From: a virus
Virus record (IMG/VR): IMGVR_UViG_3300007735_000464
Coordinates: 1-21,279 of that record
Direction: 5' to 3' (one strand)
Length of the DNA stretch: 21,279 nt
This document shows, piece by piece, positions 14,638 to 21,219 of this stretch (within the stretch, counting starts at the first letter, position 1; the number at the start of each line of letters is the position of its first letter). The position numbers and the translations under genes were made by a program. The notes under the pieces are model-generated. The model saw only the letters and a program-made list of their open reading frames with translations. It ran no database searches and was not told the DNA's origin.

Positions 14638-15736
14638 GGCGGATCCCCTTTCGGCTGCTGCGGGGCTTGCCCATCCCATCGCTGCTACCGCCGCCTCCAC
14701 CGCCACTCCCGCCACCTGGCGTTTTACCCATTGATCTGGCTGCTGAGGCTGCTGCTGACCCTGCAATTTGGCTTGAGATAATCGCCGCCGCTATTGGTTG
14801 TGACCCTTCTTTTTCCTCGTCACTTAGATCACTACCGATTTCCGTGATCGCAATGATGTTGTCAAATGCCTCACCGACCGAAGCGATTGCTTCTCCCACT
14901 GCTTCCTCTACCGCCGCTACCGCCTCATCTATGGACGGCAACTCGATAACTGGACTAGGAGTAGGGTCAGGACTAGGCTCAACGCTAGGGCTAGGCTGCT
15001 CAGTAGGAGCAACAGTCGGCTCAGGCGTTGGCTCAGGAGTTTCCTCTGGTGTTGGCTTTGGTGTTGGCTCAACGGTTGGCTCTGGTGTTGGAACTACCGT
15101 TGGCTCAGGAGTTGGTTGAGGAGTCGGCTCTGGCGTTGGCTGTGGAGTCGGCTCAATCGTCGGGTCAGGCGTCGGAGTTGGTGTCGGTTCAATCGTAGGC
15201 TCAGGCGTTGGGGTCGGCTCTGGAGATGGATCAACGCTAGGCTCCGCAGTCGGGCTCGGCGTTGGTGCTGGTGTCGGTGTTGGGTTGATGATCCCGCTGA
15301 TGGCGAGGTTTCCCGTTCCGCAGCACGAGTCCAGACTCTTTACCATAAACCCGAAGGTCTCCCCCGCGAGGAGCAGGACTTCGATGTACCCGCTTGCGTC
15401 CTGTGTGTTCTGGGGAGTCAAGGAGACCCAAGCCCCTGATGCCCCGTAGTATGGCGTGTCGTAGTACGAGGAGTCGGTTGTATAGAAATGCCACGTGAAG
15501 CCGAGAAGCTGGTCGGCATCCACGACGGTGGTGTACTTTGTCTCCGCGTTCTGCCAGATTGAACCGAACGGCGGGTAGTTGGCTCCAGTCACTATGAACG
15601 AGCCGTCCTCCAATTGGGTCACGGTTCCATTCGAGTCGGTCGTTAGTGTCCAGTCGTCCTGGTCGGTCAACGCTGACACGGTAAGCGGCGAGAGGATGTT
15701 GAGTGCGAGTGCGATACTGGCTACTAAGTGGCGCAA
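14630..15736 (-). CDS. Secreted protein with a Pro/Thr/Glu repeat stalk
   Basis: This 368-residue protein is not a recognised family. Residues 1-22 look like a Sec signal peptide with a probable cut near VSA. An aromatic, beta-rich domain follows (about 24-150) with two adjacent Cys at 138-139. It recalls extracellular domains containing GAWVSLTP and GETFGFMV. Residues 151-266 are a PTPEPT-type repeat. A helix of Ala/Glu/Val (about 267-300), an Ala-rich stretch (316-335), a glycine run and a basic tail end the protein. The stalk resembles wall-spanning linkers of Gram-positive surface proteins. The start is a TTG at 15736 directly after the previous stop. It lies within the lysis region, so a spanin-like, wall-linking or superinfection-blocking role is possible but unproven. 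Confidence 0.8.
   Translation of the reverse strand: MRHLVASIALALNILSPLTVSALTDQDDWTLTTDSNGTVTQLEDGSFIVTGANYPPFGSIWQNAETKYTTVVDADQLLGFTWHFYTTDSSYYDTPYYGASGAWVSLTPQNTQDASGYIEVLLLAGETFGFMVKSLDSCCGTGNLAISGIINPTPTPAPTPSPTAEPSVDPSPEPTPTPEPTIEPTPTPTPDPTIEPTPQPTPEPTPQPTPEPTVVPTPEPTVEPTPKPTPEETPEPTPEPTVAPTEQPSPSVEPSPDPTPSPVIELPSIDEAVAAVEEAVGEAIASVGEAFDNIIAITEIGSDLSDEEKEGSQPIAAAIISSQIAGSAAASAARSMGKTPGGGSGGGGGGSSDGMGKPRSSRKGIRRD
14939..15286 (-). repeat. Degenerate Pro/Thr/Glu-coding repeat
   Basis: On the plus strand, units like GGCTCAGGAGTTGG and GGCTCTGGTGTTGG recur through about 350 bp, giving P-T-P-E-P-T and variants with Gln, Val, Ser and Asp. The units vary in length and third bases, so this is coding low-complexity sequence and not a spacer-repeat array. 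Such tracts expand and contract by slippage. Confidence 0.85.
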
Positions 15737-16225
15737 TCACTGTTCCGTTTCTCCGCCCGAAAGTGGTTTGATTTCAGTTGCTTCGATGACCTGGTAGGTG
15801 GTGCCGCCACCAAGGATTCCAGCGAGTGTCAGTGCCACCTCTCGGTCGGCACCCTTCTCCTGGCGTCGGTCAATCATCTCCTGTGCGCGGAGTCCCTCTG
15901 CCAGCGTGGGTGTCATTAGACCCTCCTCCACGGCGGAGTGGACGTAGTCACGGACGAGACCAGCGAGGTCGCCCGTTGCCTTAATCGTCTTTGCCTGCTT
16001 CTGCATTACCTTGACGGCCTGCTGTCGAAGACGCTCGTGTGGTTCGGTCAGGTGTTCGCGCTTATGCTTTCCGAGTGTGATTCGGCTAATGTATTGGGCG
16101 TTTTCTGATAGCCACTCCGAGATCTTGATGTCAGGAATACCGTCGCGCATCTTCTTGTTGATCGTCTCGACGAGCGGGCTCCTGCAGACGTGGCACCCCG
16201 TCAAGACGGGGGCAAGCTCAGTCAT
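15737..16225 (-). CDS. Zinc-binding helix-turn-helix protein, possible terminase small subunit or regulator
   Basis: This 162-residue protein starts with C11-x2-C14, then a helix-turn-helix-like stretch (about 18-52, with KISEWLSENAQYISRITLGKH), then H54-x3-H58. This matches a pattern I know from many phages, CxxC ... IxxWL...S...I.RHxxxHL, often placed near terminase genes or annotated as HTH/terminase small subunit. Residues 60-130 are helical and could oligomerise. It is 3.4 kb upstream of the terminase large subunit and no other small-subunit candidate is clear in the window. The ATG at 16225 abuts the previous stop, with GAGGAG overlapping it. A late regulator is an alternative. Confidence 0.72.
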   Translation of the reverse strand: MTELAPVLTGCHVCRSPLVETINKKMRDGIPDIKISEWLSENAQYISRITLGKHKREHLTEPHERLRQQAVKVMQKQAKTIKATGDLAGLVRDYVHSAVEEGLMTPTLAEGLRAQEMIDRRQEKGADREVALTLAGILGGGTTYQVIEATEIKPLSGGETEQ

Positions 16226-16429
16226 TTACTCCTCAGTCGGCTCTGGGGCAGGGGCCAGAAGGTAAGCGATGAACGCATCTAGCCACGCCTGCGCTTCTGC
16301 TCGGTCAGCCCAGGCGCGACCATCTGGGTGAACGTCTTGGAGTTGAAATGGAGCGCCAGTCTCAGTTGGGTTCTGGTCATCCCATACGCGGACAGCGTTG
16401 GCGTCGTCAATCTCATATCGGTATCTCAT
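16226..16429 (-). CDS. Small acidic protein next to tail fibre, unknown
   Basis: This 67-residue protein begins MRYRYEIDDANAVRVWDDQNP, then has a Trp-containing helix AEAQAWLDAFIAYLL and an acidic Pro/Glu end. The AYLL-containing helix and N-terminal strand suggest a small folded domain. It has a strong AGGAGGA whose first bases overlap the tail-fibre stop codon, so coupled translation is likely. Position after a fibre gene suggests a tail-fibre chaperone or a capping protein, but no motif proves it. Confidence 0.72.
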   Translation of the reverse strand: MRYRYEIDDANAVRVWDDQNPTETGAPFQLQDVHPDGRAWADRAEAQAWLDAFIAYLLAPAPEPTEE

Positions 16430-16437
16430 TATTCCTC

Positions 16438-18894
16438 CTATGGCTTAGTGCTGTAGGTGATTGGGGTAAATAGCGTTGAGAGCGCACCCCCTGGTGAAGT
16501 GAGAAGGATGTTGTTTACCCCGCCATCGCCGCCAACAACAACAATCAGGCCCTTTGCATATGCCACCTTTCGCAACCTTCTAGTCGTACCGCTTGTTTGA
16601 TTTGTCCAGGTGACACCTGTTGGCGAAGTCTGGATCTCGCCCGCGCTGGCGCAAATAGTAAACTTGGTACCGTCCCACGCCACGCCCTCAAAGAAACTGC
16701 TAATCGTTTGAGCTGTGCGCTGGGTCCACGTTGTGCCATCGCTTGAAGTTGCAACTTTATTTGCTTCACCGACAATGACCCAGGTGCCATTGCCATATGC
16801 AACTGCGTTGATATTAGTAGTGCTAAATGATGATGTTCTGGATACCCACGTCAGTCCGTCTGTTGATGTAGAGACCTTGCCTGTTTGTCCAACCGCAACA
16901 AATAGGCTGTTGGCATACGCAACGTCCGTAATCGTGGTCGTTGAGAACTGAGAGGTTCTGCTCGTCCAAGTAATGCCATCGCTAGAAGTCTGAATCAGGC
17001 CAGAGTCTCCGACGATCACAAATACGCCAGCACCGAAGGCAGCGCCCCTGATGGTATTGGTACCATAACCGTGAGACCGTGACGTCCAGGTGATTCCGTC
17101 CGTCGAGCTTGTCAATGTTTGGTCGCCAACCGCAATATAGGTTGCTGCACCATATGCAAACGAGTTGACATTACGAGTGCCAAACCCAATGGAAACCGCT
17201 GACCACGTCGTTCCATCCGTTGATGATGTCGCCGTCCCGCCTTCTCCACCAATAAAGTAAGCATTATTTAGGTATTTTGCTGTAATAATACTTCTAGTTG
17301 CCGCAAAATTAGACGTGCGTGTCGTATAGGTATTGCTGGCAATACCAATGCTGCCAATCTCGCTGGTTGCCGTAATCCTGATACTTGGGGTGGCGGAGAA
17401 TTTTTGCACAACGCCTTGCACTGTAATTTCGCTAGAGAAGTCCGTCACGTTTGTCACAAGATAGGCTGCGCTCGTAAGACCAAGAGCGGTCCCTGCAACA
17501 GCCCCAGCAATGTCAACATAAAAACTACCAGATGCAGCAGGTGTGGTAAATGCCACTCCGCCAGAACCATTCGCCTGAAGTATCTGTCCTGATGTTGCGG
17601 ACCCAGAGTTGATCTTTGATGACACAACGGAATTGTCTGCAAGTGCAGCAGAACCGACAGCGCCAGATGCAATTGCAGCAGAACCGACAGCGCCAGATGC
17701 AATTGCAGCAGAACCGACAGCACCAGATGCAAGCGCAGCAGATCCTACCGATCCTGCGGCAATCTTCGCAGCAACTACGGCATTGTCCGCAAGTGCTGCT
17801 GACCCAACTGCTCCAGCGTTGATCTTTGCAGCCACCACCGCGTTGTCCGCGATGCCGACCGACGTGAGGGCCTGCGCCACCCATCCAGACGAGGTGCTGT
17901 TGTAGACGAGCGGGAGTGCGGTGCTGACTCCACCGACAAAAACGTCGTGAAGCTCGTCAAGTTCGTAGCCATTCTGTACCTTGACAAGCATTTCTCCAGT
18001 AGATACGTTTGCCTTAGTGACTACGCCTAGATAAACCTGATGATTTGGCTCCGCTGGTATAGTAAATTGATATGAACCAGGGGTACTTCCAAGCCATACA
18101 GCAGACCCAGCAGTTGCTGCCGAAGTGTCAATATTAGACAACTGACCATTCTCAATAACATAGCCAAAAGCATTGTTGGTCATCGTCTTGGCAGCGATGC
18201 CAAGCGTCTTAGACGATGCGGCGTCGCTGGTATTTGACGCAAGCCCAATTAGGGCATTCGTTCCGTCTGCCCCCGTGATATATACGGCTTGACCCTTGGT
18301 AATTGTGCTTCCAGATGAATTTTTAACATATGTGCGAACTGTAGACGCAGTTGATGCGTCGGCAACACTAAGCGCAGCCTGATTGATGCTTACGGTAATG
18401 GCAGTTGTACCGCTTGCTGACACTGGCGATGTACCAACGACGCTGGTAACGTAGGTACCAGCCGTTTGGTAGTTTGCCGCGAGGCTAACCGATACCACAC
18501 CACCGCTAACGCTTGACGAGATGGGAGAAACACCCACCACGGAGGTCAATCCACTCGTAGAGGCTGGGTTCCAGATGGCACCACCAGCGCCGTCGGCGGA
18601 GAGGAGGTAGCCGCTCGGTGCAGTGAATGACGAAAACGAGATGATACGGCCAGTAGAGGTGTTGGCAATCGTGATCGGCGTTGTTGCAGAGAGCGTGGAC
18701 GCCGAAACCGATGCGGAAAGCGAGGCAAACTCGTTGGTGTCAATCCATACGAGCGTCGGCTCTACGGGAGCGATGTCGGCATCGAACTCCTCATAGAGCT
18801 GGTCTGGGATGGAGAAGACGGTATTGGCTGGTCCCTGGATGTCATAGCCATTCCAGTGGATGTCGATGTACCGTCCAAACTTAAATGTTGCCAA
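16438..18894 (-). CDS. Tail fibre / receptor-binding protein with propeller-like C-terminus
   Basis: In this 818-residue protein, the N-terminal 60 residues (GRYIDIHWNGYDIQGP...) probably attach to the virion. Then come Ser/Thr/Ala-rich beta segments, and a repeated [LI]ADNAVVAAKI / GSAAIASGAV region (about 345-430) typical of trimeric phage fibre shafts. From about 530 to 800 there are six copies of a T-S-[ST]-D-G-x-T-W motif spaced by about 40 residues, which resembles BNR/Ycf48-type beta-propeller blades and may bind host glycan. The frame starts with a TTG at 18894 directly after an in-frame stop of the preceding mini-gene; there is no ATG near, and the Shine-Dalgarno is weak, so coupling is likely. 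The fibre role is well supported; the receptor is unknown. Confidence 0.85.
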   Translation of the reverse strand: MATFKFGRYIDIHWNGYDIQGPANTVFSIPDQLYEEFDADIAPVEPTLVWIDTNEFASLSASVSASTLSATTPITIANTSTGRIISFSSFTAPSGYLLSADGAGGAIWNPASTSGLTSVVGVSPISSSVSGGVVSVSLAANYQTAGTYVTSVVGTSPVSASGTTAITVSINQAALSVADASTASTVRTYVKNSSGSTITKGQAVYITGADGTNALIGLASNTSDAASSKTLGIAAKTMTNNAFGYVIENGQLSNIDTSAATAGSAVWLGSTPGSYQFTIPAEPNHQVYLGVVTKANVSTGEMLVKVQNGYELDELHDVFVGGVSTALPLVYNSTSSGWVAQALTSVGIADNAVVAAKINAGAVGSAALADNAVVAAKIAAGSVGSAALASGAVGSAAIASGAVGSAAIASGAVGSAALADNSVVSSKINSGSATSGQILQANGSGGVAFTTPAASGSFYVDIAGAVAGTALGLTSAAYLVTNVTDFSSEITVQGVVQKFSATPSIRITATSEIGSIGIASNTYTTRTSNFAATRSIITAKYLNNAYFIGGEGGTATSSTDGTTWSAVSIGFGTRNVNSFAYGAATYIAVGDQTLTSSTDGITWTSRSHGYGTNTIRGAAFGAGVFVIVGDSGLIQTSSDGITWTSRTSQFSTTTITDVAYANSLFVAVGQTGKVSTSTDGLTWVSRTSSFSTTNINAVAYGNGTWVIVGEANKVATSSDGTTWTQRTAQTISSFFEGVAWDGTKFTICASAGEIQTSPTGVTWTNQTSGTTRRLRKVAYAKGLIVVVGGDGGVNNILLTSPGGALSTLFTPITYSTKP
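17645..17764 (-). repeat. 30-bp tandem repeat coding the fibre shaft
   Basis: Three near-identical 30-bp units (17645-17674, 17675-17704, 17705-17734) are followed by a degenerate fourth unit (to 17764). Each codes ten residues of the GSAAIASGAV type. The high DNA identity of the first units compared with the flanking degenerate ones suggests recent expansion of the shaft. Confidence 0.92.
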
Positions 18895-19047
18895 TTACTT
18901 CTTCTTGCCCTTCGCTGTCTTGGCTGATTCCTTGAATGCCTTGGCCGTAGGCGCACCCTTGGTCCCTGGCTTGCGCATTTTCTCGCCAGATCCAGCCTCA
19001 ATGCGCTTGCGCTTGGCGTGGATGTTGGCGTAGAGTCCTGGCTTCAC
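18895..19047 (-). CDS. Lysine-rich mini-protein A (50 aa, KPGLYANIHAKR type)
   Basis: This 50-codon gene starts at a GTG (19047) that overlaps the previous stop by 4 nt (GTGA). A purine-rich GGAAGGGAAAG region lies upstream. The product begins MKPGLYANIHAKRKRIEAG, contains GEKMRKPGTKGAPT and ends KGKKK. That sequence pattern recurs in many aquatic phages as a small protein of unknown function, from memory. The conserved Lys/Arg/Gly character suggests DNA or virion contact. The stop codon is directly followed by the tail-fibre TTG in the same frame. Confidence 0.85.
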   Translation of the reverse strand: MKPGLYANIHAKRKRIEAGSGEKMRKPGTKGAPTAKAFKESAKTAKGKKK

Positions 19048-19184
19048 TTCTTCTTTCCCTTCCGCGAGACCACGATCTTTCCAGACTTTTCCTTGACGGT
19101 CATTCCAGCATCTTCGGTCTGCTTCTTGAGTTGACGATACTTCTCAGCGGTCGTCATCCGCTTCGCCTTCTTGGCGGACGTCAC
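19044..19184 (-). CDS. Lysine-rich mini-protein B (46 aa)
   Basis: This 46-codon gene starts at a GTG (19184) within a GTGA overlap with the previous stop. The product has the form MTSAKKAKRMTTAEKYRQL, then a short amphipathic helix, KEKSGKIVVSR and a GKKK end. I do not recognise the family. The middle is a helix followed by a possible beta strand, so it may fold. Start choice is set by coupling; an internal ATG exists at residue 10 but has no clear ribosome-binding site. Confidence 0.68.
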   Translation of the reverse strand: MTSAKKAKRMTTAEKYRQLKKQTEDAGMTVKEKSGKIVVSRKGKKK

Positions 19185-19327
19185 TTCTTCTTGCCCTTCT
19201 TGGGCTTACCGTATTCCATCTCGCGCTCGCGCTTGGACTCGGTCTTCTCGTGCTTGGCAGCGTACTTCTTTGCCGCAGCCTTGCCTGCCTTGGTGTATGG
19301 GAACTTCTTCCCTTCGATCATCGGCAT
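19181..19327 (-). CDS. Lysine-rich mini-protein C (48 aa)
   Basis: This 48-codon gene has an ATG at 19327 that shares one base with the previous stop (TAATG). It begins [21 protein letters not shown], followed by a charged helix with EKTESKREREME, and ends KPKKGKKK. The GKKFPYT..G..AAKK pattern is one I recall in small phage proteins near structural genes; the function is unknown. Confidence 0.75.
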   Translation of the reverse strand: MPMIEGKKFPYTKAGKAAAKKYAAKHEKTESKREREMEYGKPKKGKKK

Positions 19328-19470
19328 TATCGCTTACCCTTCTTCTTCTTGGACTTGCCTGCTGCGGAGAGAGCGATGGCGATGGCCTGCTTCTGCGGCT
19401 TGCCAGCCTTCATCTCGCGTCGGATGTTCTCGGAGATGGTCTTCTTGCTAGAACCCTTCTTCAGCGGCAC
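19327..19470 (-). CDS. Lysine-rich mini-protein D (47 aa, [11 protein letters not shown] type)
   Basis: This 47-codon gene starts at a GTG (19470) sharing one base with the previous stop (TAGTG). The product begins [20 protein letters not shown], continues [19 protein letters not shown] and ends in a Lys run. This motif, an N-terminal [10 protein letters not shown] part and a QKQAIAIAL helix, is widespread in small phage proteins (I recall DUF6496-like annotations, not certain). No function is established. Confidence 0.82.
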   Translation of the reverse strand: MPLKKGSSKKTISENIRREMKAGKPQKQAIAIALSAAGKSKKKKGKR

Positions 19471-19733
19471 TAGTAGCCTGCTTCCTTATTCATCTTATTG
19501 GTAGCATCAAGGAGTCGTCGGCGGTTGCCCTTTGGCTTTGGGAACTTCTTTGGCATAATCTCTTCATCAGAGACCTTAGACCTCTTCGGCTTTGGCTTCG
19601 GCTTCGGTGTTGGGCTAGGAACTGGAACAGGCTTGCCCACGTAGCGTGGCGGCTTGACCGTACCGTCGCCCTTGTTGGCGCCTGGTGCTGGTGTGGGATT
19701 AGGAACCCCTGGATTTGGAATGTATTTCTTCAC
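19470..19733 (-). CDS. Small Pro/Lys-rich protein, unknown
   Basis: This 87-residue protein is largely low-complexity. Pro/Gly/Asn-rich residues 5-20 lead into [13 protein letters not shown] (about 44-56), then a basic C-terminal helix. I chose the GTG at 19733 because GGAGAGAG lies just before it and it forms a GTGA overlap with the zincin-like gene's stop. A longer frame to 19820 would run through that gene and has no ribosome-binding site. It is probably disordered, and function is unknown. Confidence 0.68.
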   Translation of the reverse strand: MKKYIPNPGVPNPTPAPGANKGDGTVKPPRYVGKPVPVPSPTPKPKPKPKRSKVSDEEIMPKKFPKPKGNRRRLLDATNKMNKEAGY

Positions 19734-20125
19734 GATCTCTCTCCAAATGTTGGTAATGGTAGGAGTTCTGCTACCACAGTTGACAGCGAATCTGCTGCCC
19801 GTTCGGACTCTACGTCCCAAATCTTGCCCACGATCTCCCCAGCCGTCGTGCCGAGGCTATCTTGGACCACCTCCACCAGCCGTTCGACCCCAGCGTAGTG
19901 GCAATGAATCAATTCGTGTGCAATCACACGTCGAATCTCTTCTGGTTTCTCCTTCCAGAGGCCTGGAGAGAAGCGGATGGTAGCTGCATAAAGGTTCTGA
20001 GACACCTCGACATCGGCCCAAGCATCATCTGGAGGCGGATCTGTGGAGATTTTAATCTCCCAGTGGCTCAAGTTGAGGATGCGCTTTGAACGGTCGAGGT
20101 AGTCTTTGAGTCGTTTGTCCTGCAC
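19730..20125 (-). CDS. Small zincin-like metalloprotein (HELIH)
   Basis: This 131-residue protein has a strand-rich N-terminus with WEIKIST, an Ala-Thr-Ile-Arg-Phe strand, then a helix VIAHELIHCHYAG with the HExxH zinc motif at 70-74. A later helix WDVESERAADSLSTVVAEL could supply a third ligand from E107 or E109. The layout resembles SprT-like or minimal gluzincin folds and a small protein I recall in actinobacteriophages. It may be a peptidase acting on virion or host protein, or only a folded zinc domain. The start is a GTG at 20125 with GGAGG 4 nt upstream; no ATG lies close. Confidence 0.78.
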   Translation of the reverse strand: MQDKRLKDYLDRSKRILNLSHWEIKISTDPPPDDAWADVEVSQNLYAATIRFSPGLWKEKPEEIRRVIAHELIHCHYAGVERLVEVVQDSLGTTAGEIVGKIWDVESERAADSLSTVVAELLPLPTFGERS

Positions 20126-20183
20126 ACTACCTCCGAAACAATCTTAAACCACATCCCCCACTTAAACGGTCGCGTTGTAACTT

Positions 20184-20666
20184 TTAGCGACCCCGCTTGA
20201 CTGGATTCTTCATTGCCTTGACGGCTGCCGAGTCAGGATTGGCCTTTGCTGCCGCTGGCGTTGCCTTCGGCGGTGCCTTCGGTGTTGGCGTTGGCTTCGT
20301 CCCTGCTGGCGCTGGCGTCGTTCCAGGTGATGGCGTTCGTCGTGGCTGTTGCCCTGGAGGCGTCGCTGGGATCGTGGTCGCTGGGGCGGTGCGCTGTCGT
20401 GCCGCTTCGGCACGCTGCTTGGAGATCTCAGCCTCAATGGAGAGATTCTCTGAGATCACCTGCTGGAGCTCGAACTGGTCACGAGGACGAGCATCAGAGA
20501 CGCCCTGTCGCTTGCCGAACCCGATCCACTCCCGTGAATTTAGGACTCCCCAGTCCCCCATCTTCTTGAAGGCGTCGCCAAAGCCCTTCTGGACTCCGAA
20601 GTTGCCAGGGATTCCCTTAAACATTCCCCCAGGCTTCTTGCCGAAGGTACTCTGTCGACGTGCCAT
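20184..20666 (-). CDS. Unknown basic protein with Pro/Thr/Ala tail
   Basis: This 160-residue protein has a Gly/Lys/Phe-rich N-terminal half (1-55), a helix QFELQQVISENLSIEAEISKQ (about 64-84), then a low-complexity Pro/Thr/Ala/Lys tail (about 95-160). No family is recognised. The ATG at 20666 shares one base with the preceding stop (TAATG). The 58-nt gap after it, before the zincin-like gene, is the only sizeable gap in this part of the operon and shows no clear signal beyond the next ribosome-binding site. Confidence 0.72.
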   Translation of the reverse strand: MARRQSTFGKKPGGMFKGIPGNFGVQKGFGDAFKKMGDWGVLNSREWIGFGKRQGVSDARPRDQFELQQVISENLSIEAEISKQRAEAARQRTAPATTIPATPPGQQPRRTPSPGTTPAPAGTKPTPTPKAPPKATPAAAKANPDSAAVKAMKNPVKRGR

Positions 20667-21040
20667 TACTTTACCCGTCCTCGGAGCAGCGCGGAGATTG
20701 CCTTTGCCTGCTTACCGCTGACCTTCTGACCAAACTGCTGAGCGGTGAGCTTTACCTGCTCTACGCTACCAGCGGCTGGAAGAGGCTTAACCACACGAGG
20801 CTGTGGCTTATATATGGCTTTATTAATTTGAGCTTCGCTGTATCCCATTGCCTTAAATCGCCTAGTAATACCCTCGACGTTAAATGTTTCCTTAATACCC
20901 CTAGCCTGTGCAGCCTTAGCGGCAGCTCCTGCTCCAGCACGCTGGTTAGCGACTGCGCGGGCGCCCTGACCTGACTGGCCGAGGGATAGCGACCCTTTGC
21001 CTGACCCCTCTGGGTTCAGTGGTCCTGGTTTACGTGCCAT
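20666..21040 (-). CDS. Unknown basic protein, first confident gene of the leftward operon in this window
   Basis: This 124-residue protein has a Gly/Ser/Ala/Gln-rich N-terminus (1-48), a small helical part FNVEGITRRFKAMGYSEAQI (about 53-72), a Lys/Pro linker and a C-terminal helix ending in Arg/Lys. No family is recognised. The composition matches the next protein in transcription order, so they may be functionally related small virion or DNA-binding proteins. The ATG at 21040 has AGGAGA about 10 nt upstream. Confidence 0.75.
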   Translation of the reverse strand: MARKPGPLNPEGSGKGSLSLGQSGQGARAVANQRAGAGAAAKAAQARGIKETFNVEGITRRFKAMGYSEAQINKAIYKPQPRVVKPLPAAGSVEQVKLTAQQFGQKVSGKQAKAISALLRGRVK

Positions 21041-21070
21041 TTTCTTTAGTTCTCCTATACCCTCTACTAA

Positions 21071-21139
21071 ACCAGCCTAGCGGCTGGTGGTTACGAACCC
21101 AATTGAGTGTGAGACCGAATCCTAGAAGGTCGGGTTCGT
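21071..21139 (-). promoter_or_regulatory. Two stem-loops in the operon leader
   Basis: ACCAGCC (21071-21077) pairs with GGCTGGT (21082-21088) around a 4-nt loop. ACGAACCC (21093-21100) pairs perfectly with GGGTTCGT (21132-21139), and inside it GACC/GGTC can extend the stem on one side. Both lie between the upstream AT-rich region and the first ribosome-binding site. They could be a leader RNA fold, a processing site or a weak terminator. Confidence 0.5.
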
Positions 21140-21148
21140 TTCCCCCCT

Positions 21149-21197
21149 CTTTGTCTCCCCCCATATAACCAGAAAACAGGGGGGTTTTTGCACAAAG
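21149..21197 (+). terminator. C6/G6 hairpin with T-run, plus-strand terminator or leader stem
   Basis: CCCCCC (21157-21162) pairs with GGGGGG (21179-21184), followed by TTTTT (21185-21189), so a rightward transcript would see a simple intrinsic terminator with a 16-nt loop. CTTTGT (21149-21154) and ACAAAG (21192-21197) can also pair outside it. In the leftward transcript the same sequence forms a stable leader stem. Which strand uses it is not settled. Confidence 0.45.
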
Positions 21198-21203
21198 TTG
21201 CAT

Positions 21204-21219
21204 ATTAAGATTTCTTAAT
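21204..21219. repeat. AT-rich palindrome, possible operator
   Basis: ATTAAGATTTCTTAAT has two 7-bp arms around TT. It lies in the most AT-rich part of the window, between the possible end of an upstream gene and the leader stem-loops. A palindrome of this size can be a protein-binding site. I found no convincing -35/-10 pair around it; TTGGTT and CTTAAT at about 18 nt spacing are weak matches. Confidence 0.4.

Noticed and set aside
14638-14766. Longer start for the two-TM protein
   Set aside because: The added residues are a shadow of the glycine/alanine-rich end of the repeat protein. The GTG at 14637 has a ribosome-binding site.
14939-15286. CRISPR-like array
   Set aside because: Units are variable in length, in frame and code Pro/Thr/Glu repeats; there are no unique spacers.
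15237-15740. 167-codon ORF starting at a GTG at 15740
   Set aside because: It lies in another frame of the secreted repeat protein, its product is rich in Arg/His and lacks a signal peptide or sensible domains, and it stops at the repeat.
19734-19820. Longer start for the Pro/Lys-rich protein
   Set aside because: It lies within the zincin-like gene and lacks a ribosome-binding site; the GTG at 19733 has one and overlaps the stop by 4 nt.
222-20974. Many plus-strand ORFs of 60-170 codons
   Set aside because: They are antisense shadows of the minus-strand genes, with Arg/Ser/Cys-rich or low-complexity products and no organised ribosome-binding sites.
21041-21150. Possible tRNA in the leader, because GGTTCG-like stretches occur on both strands
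   Set aside because: Neither strand gives a T-arm with the conserved A at position 58, nor a full cloverleaf with a 7-bp acceptor stem. The motifs are the arms of an 8-bp inverted repeat.
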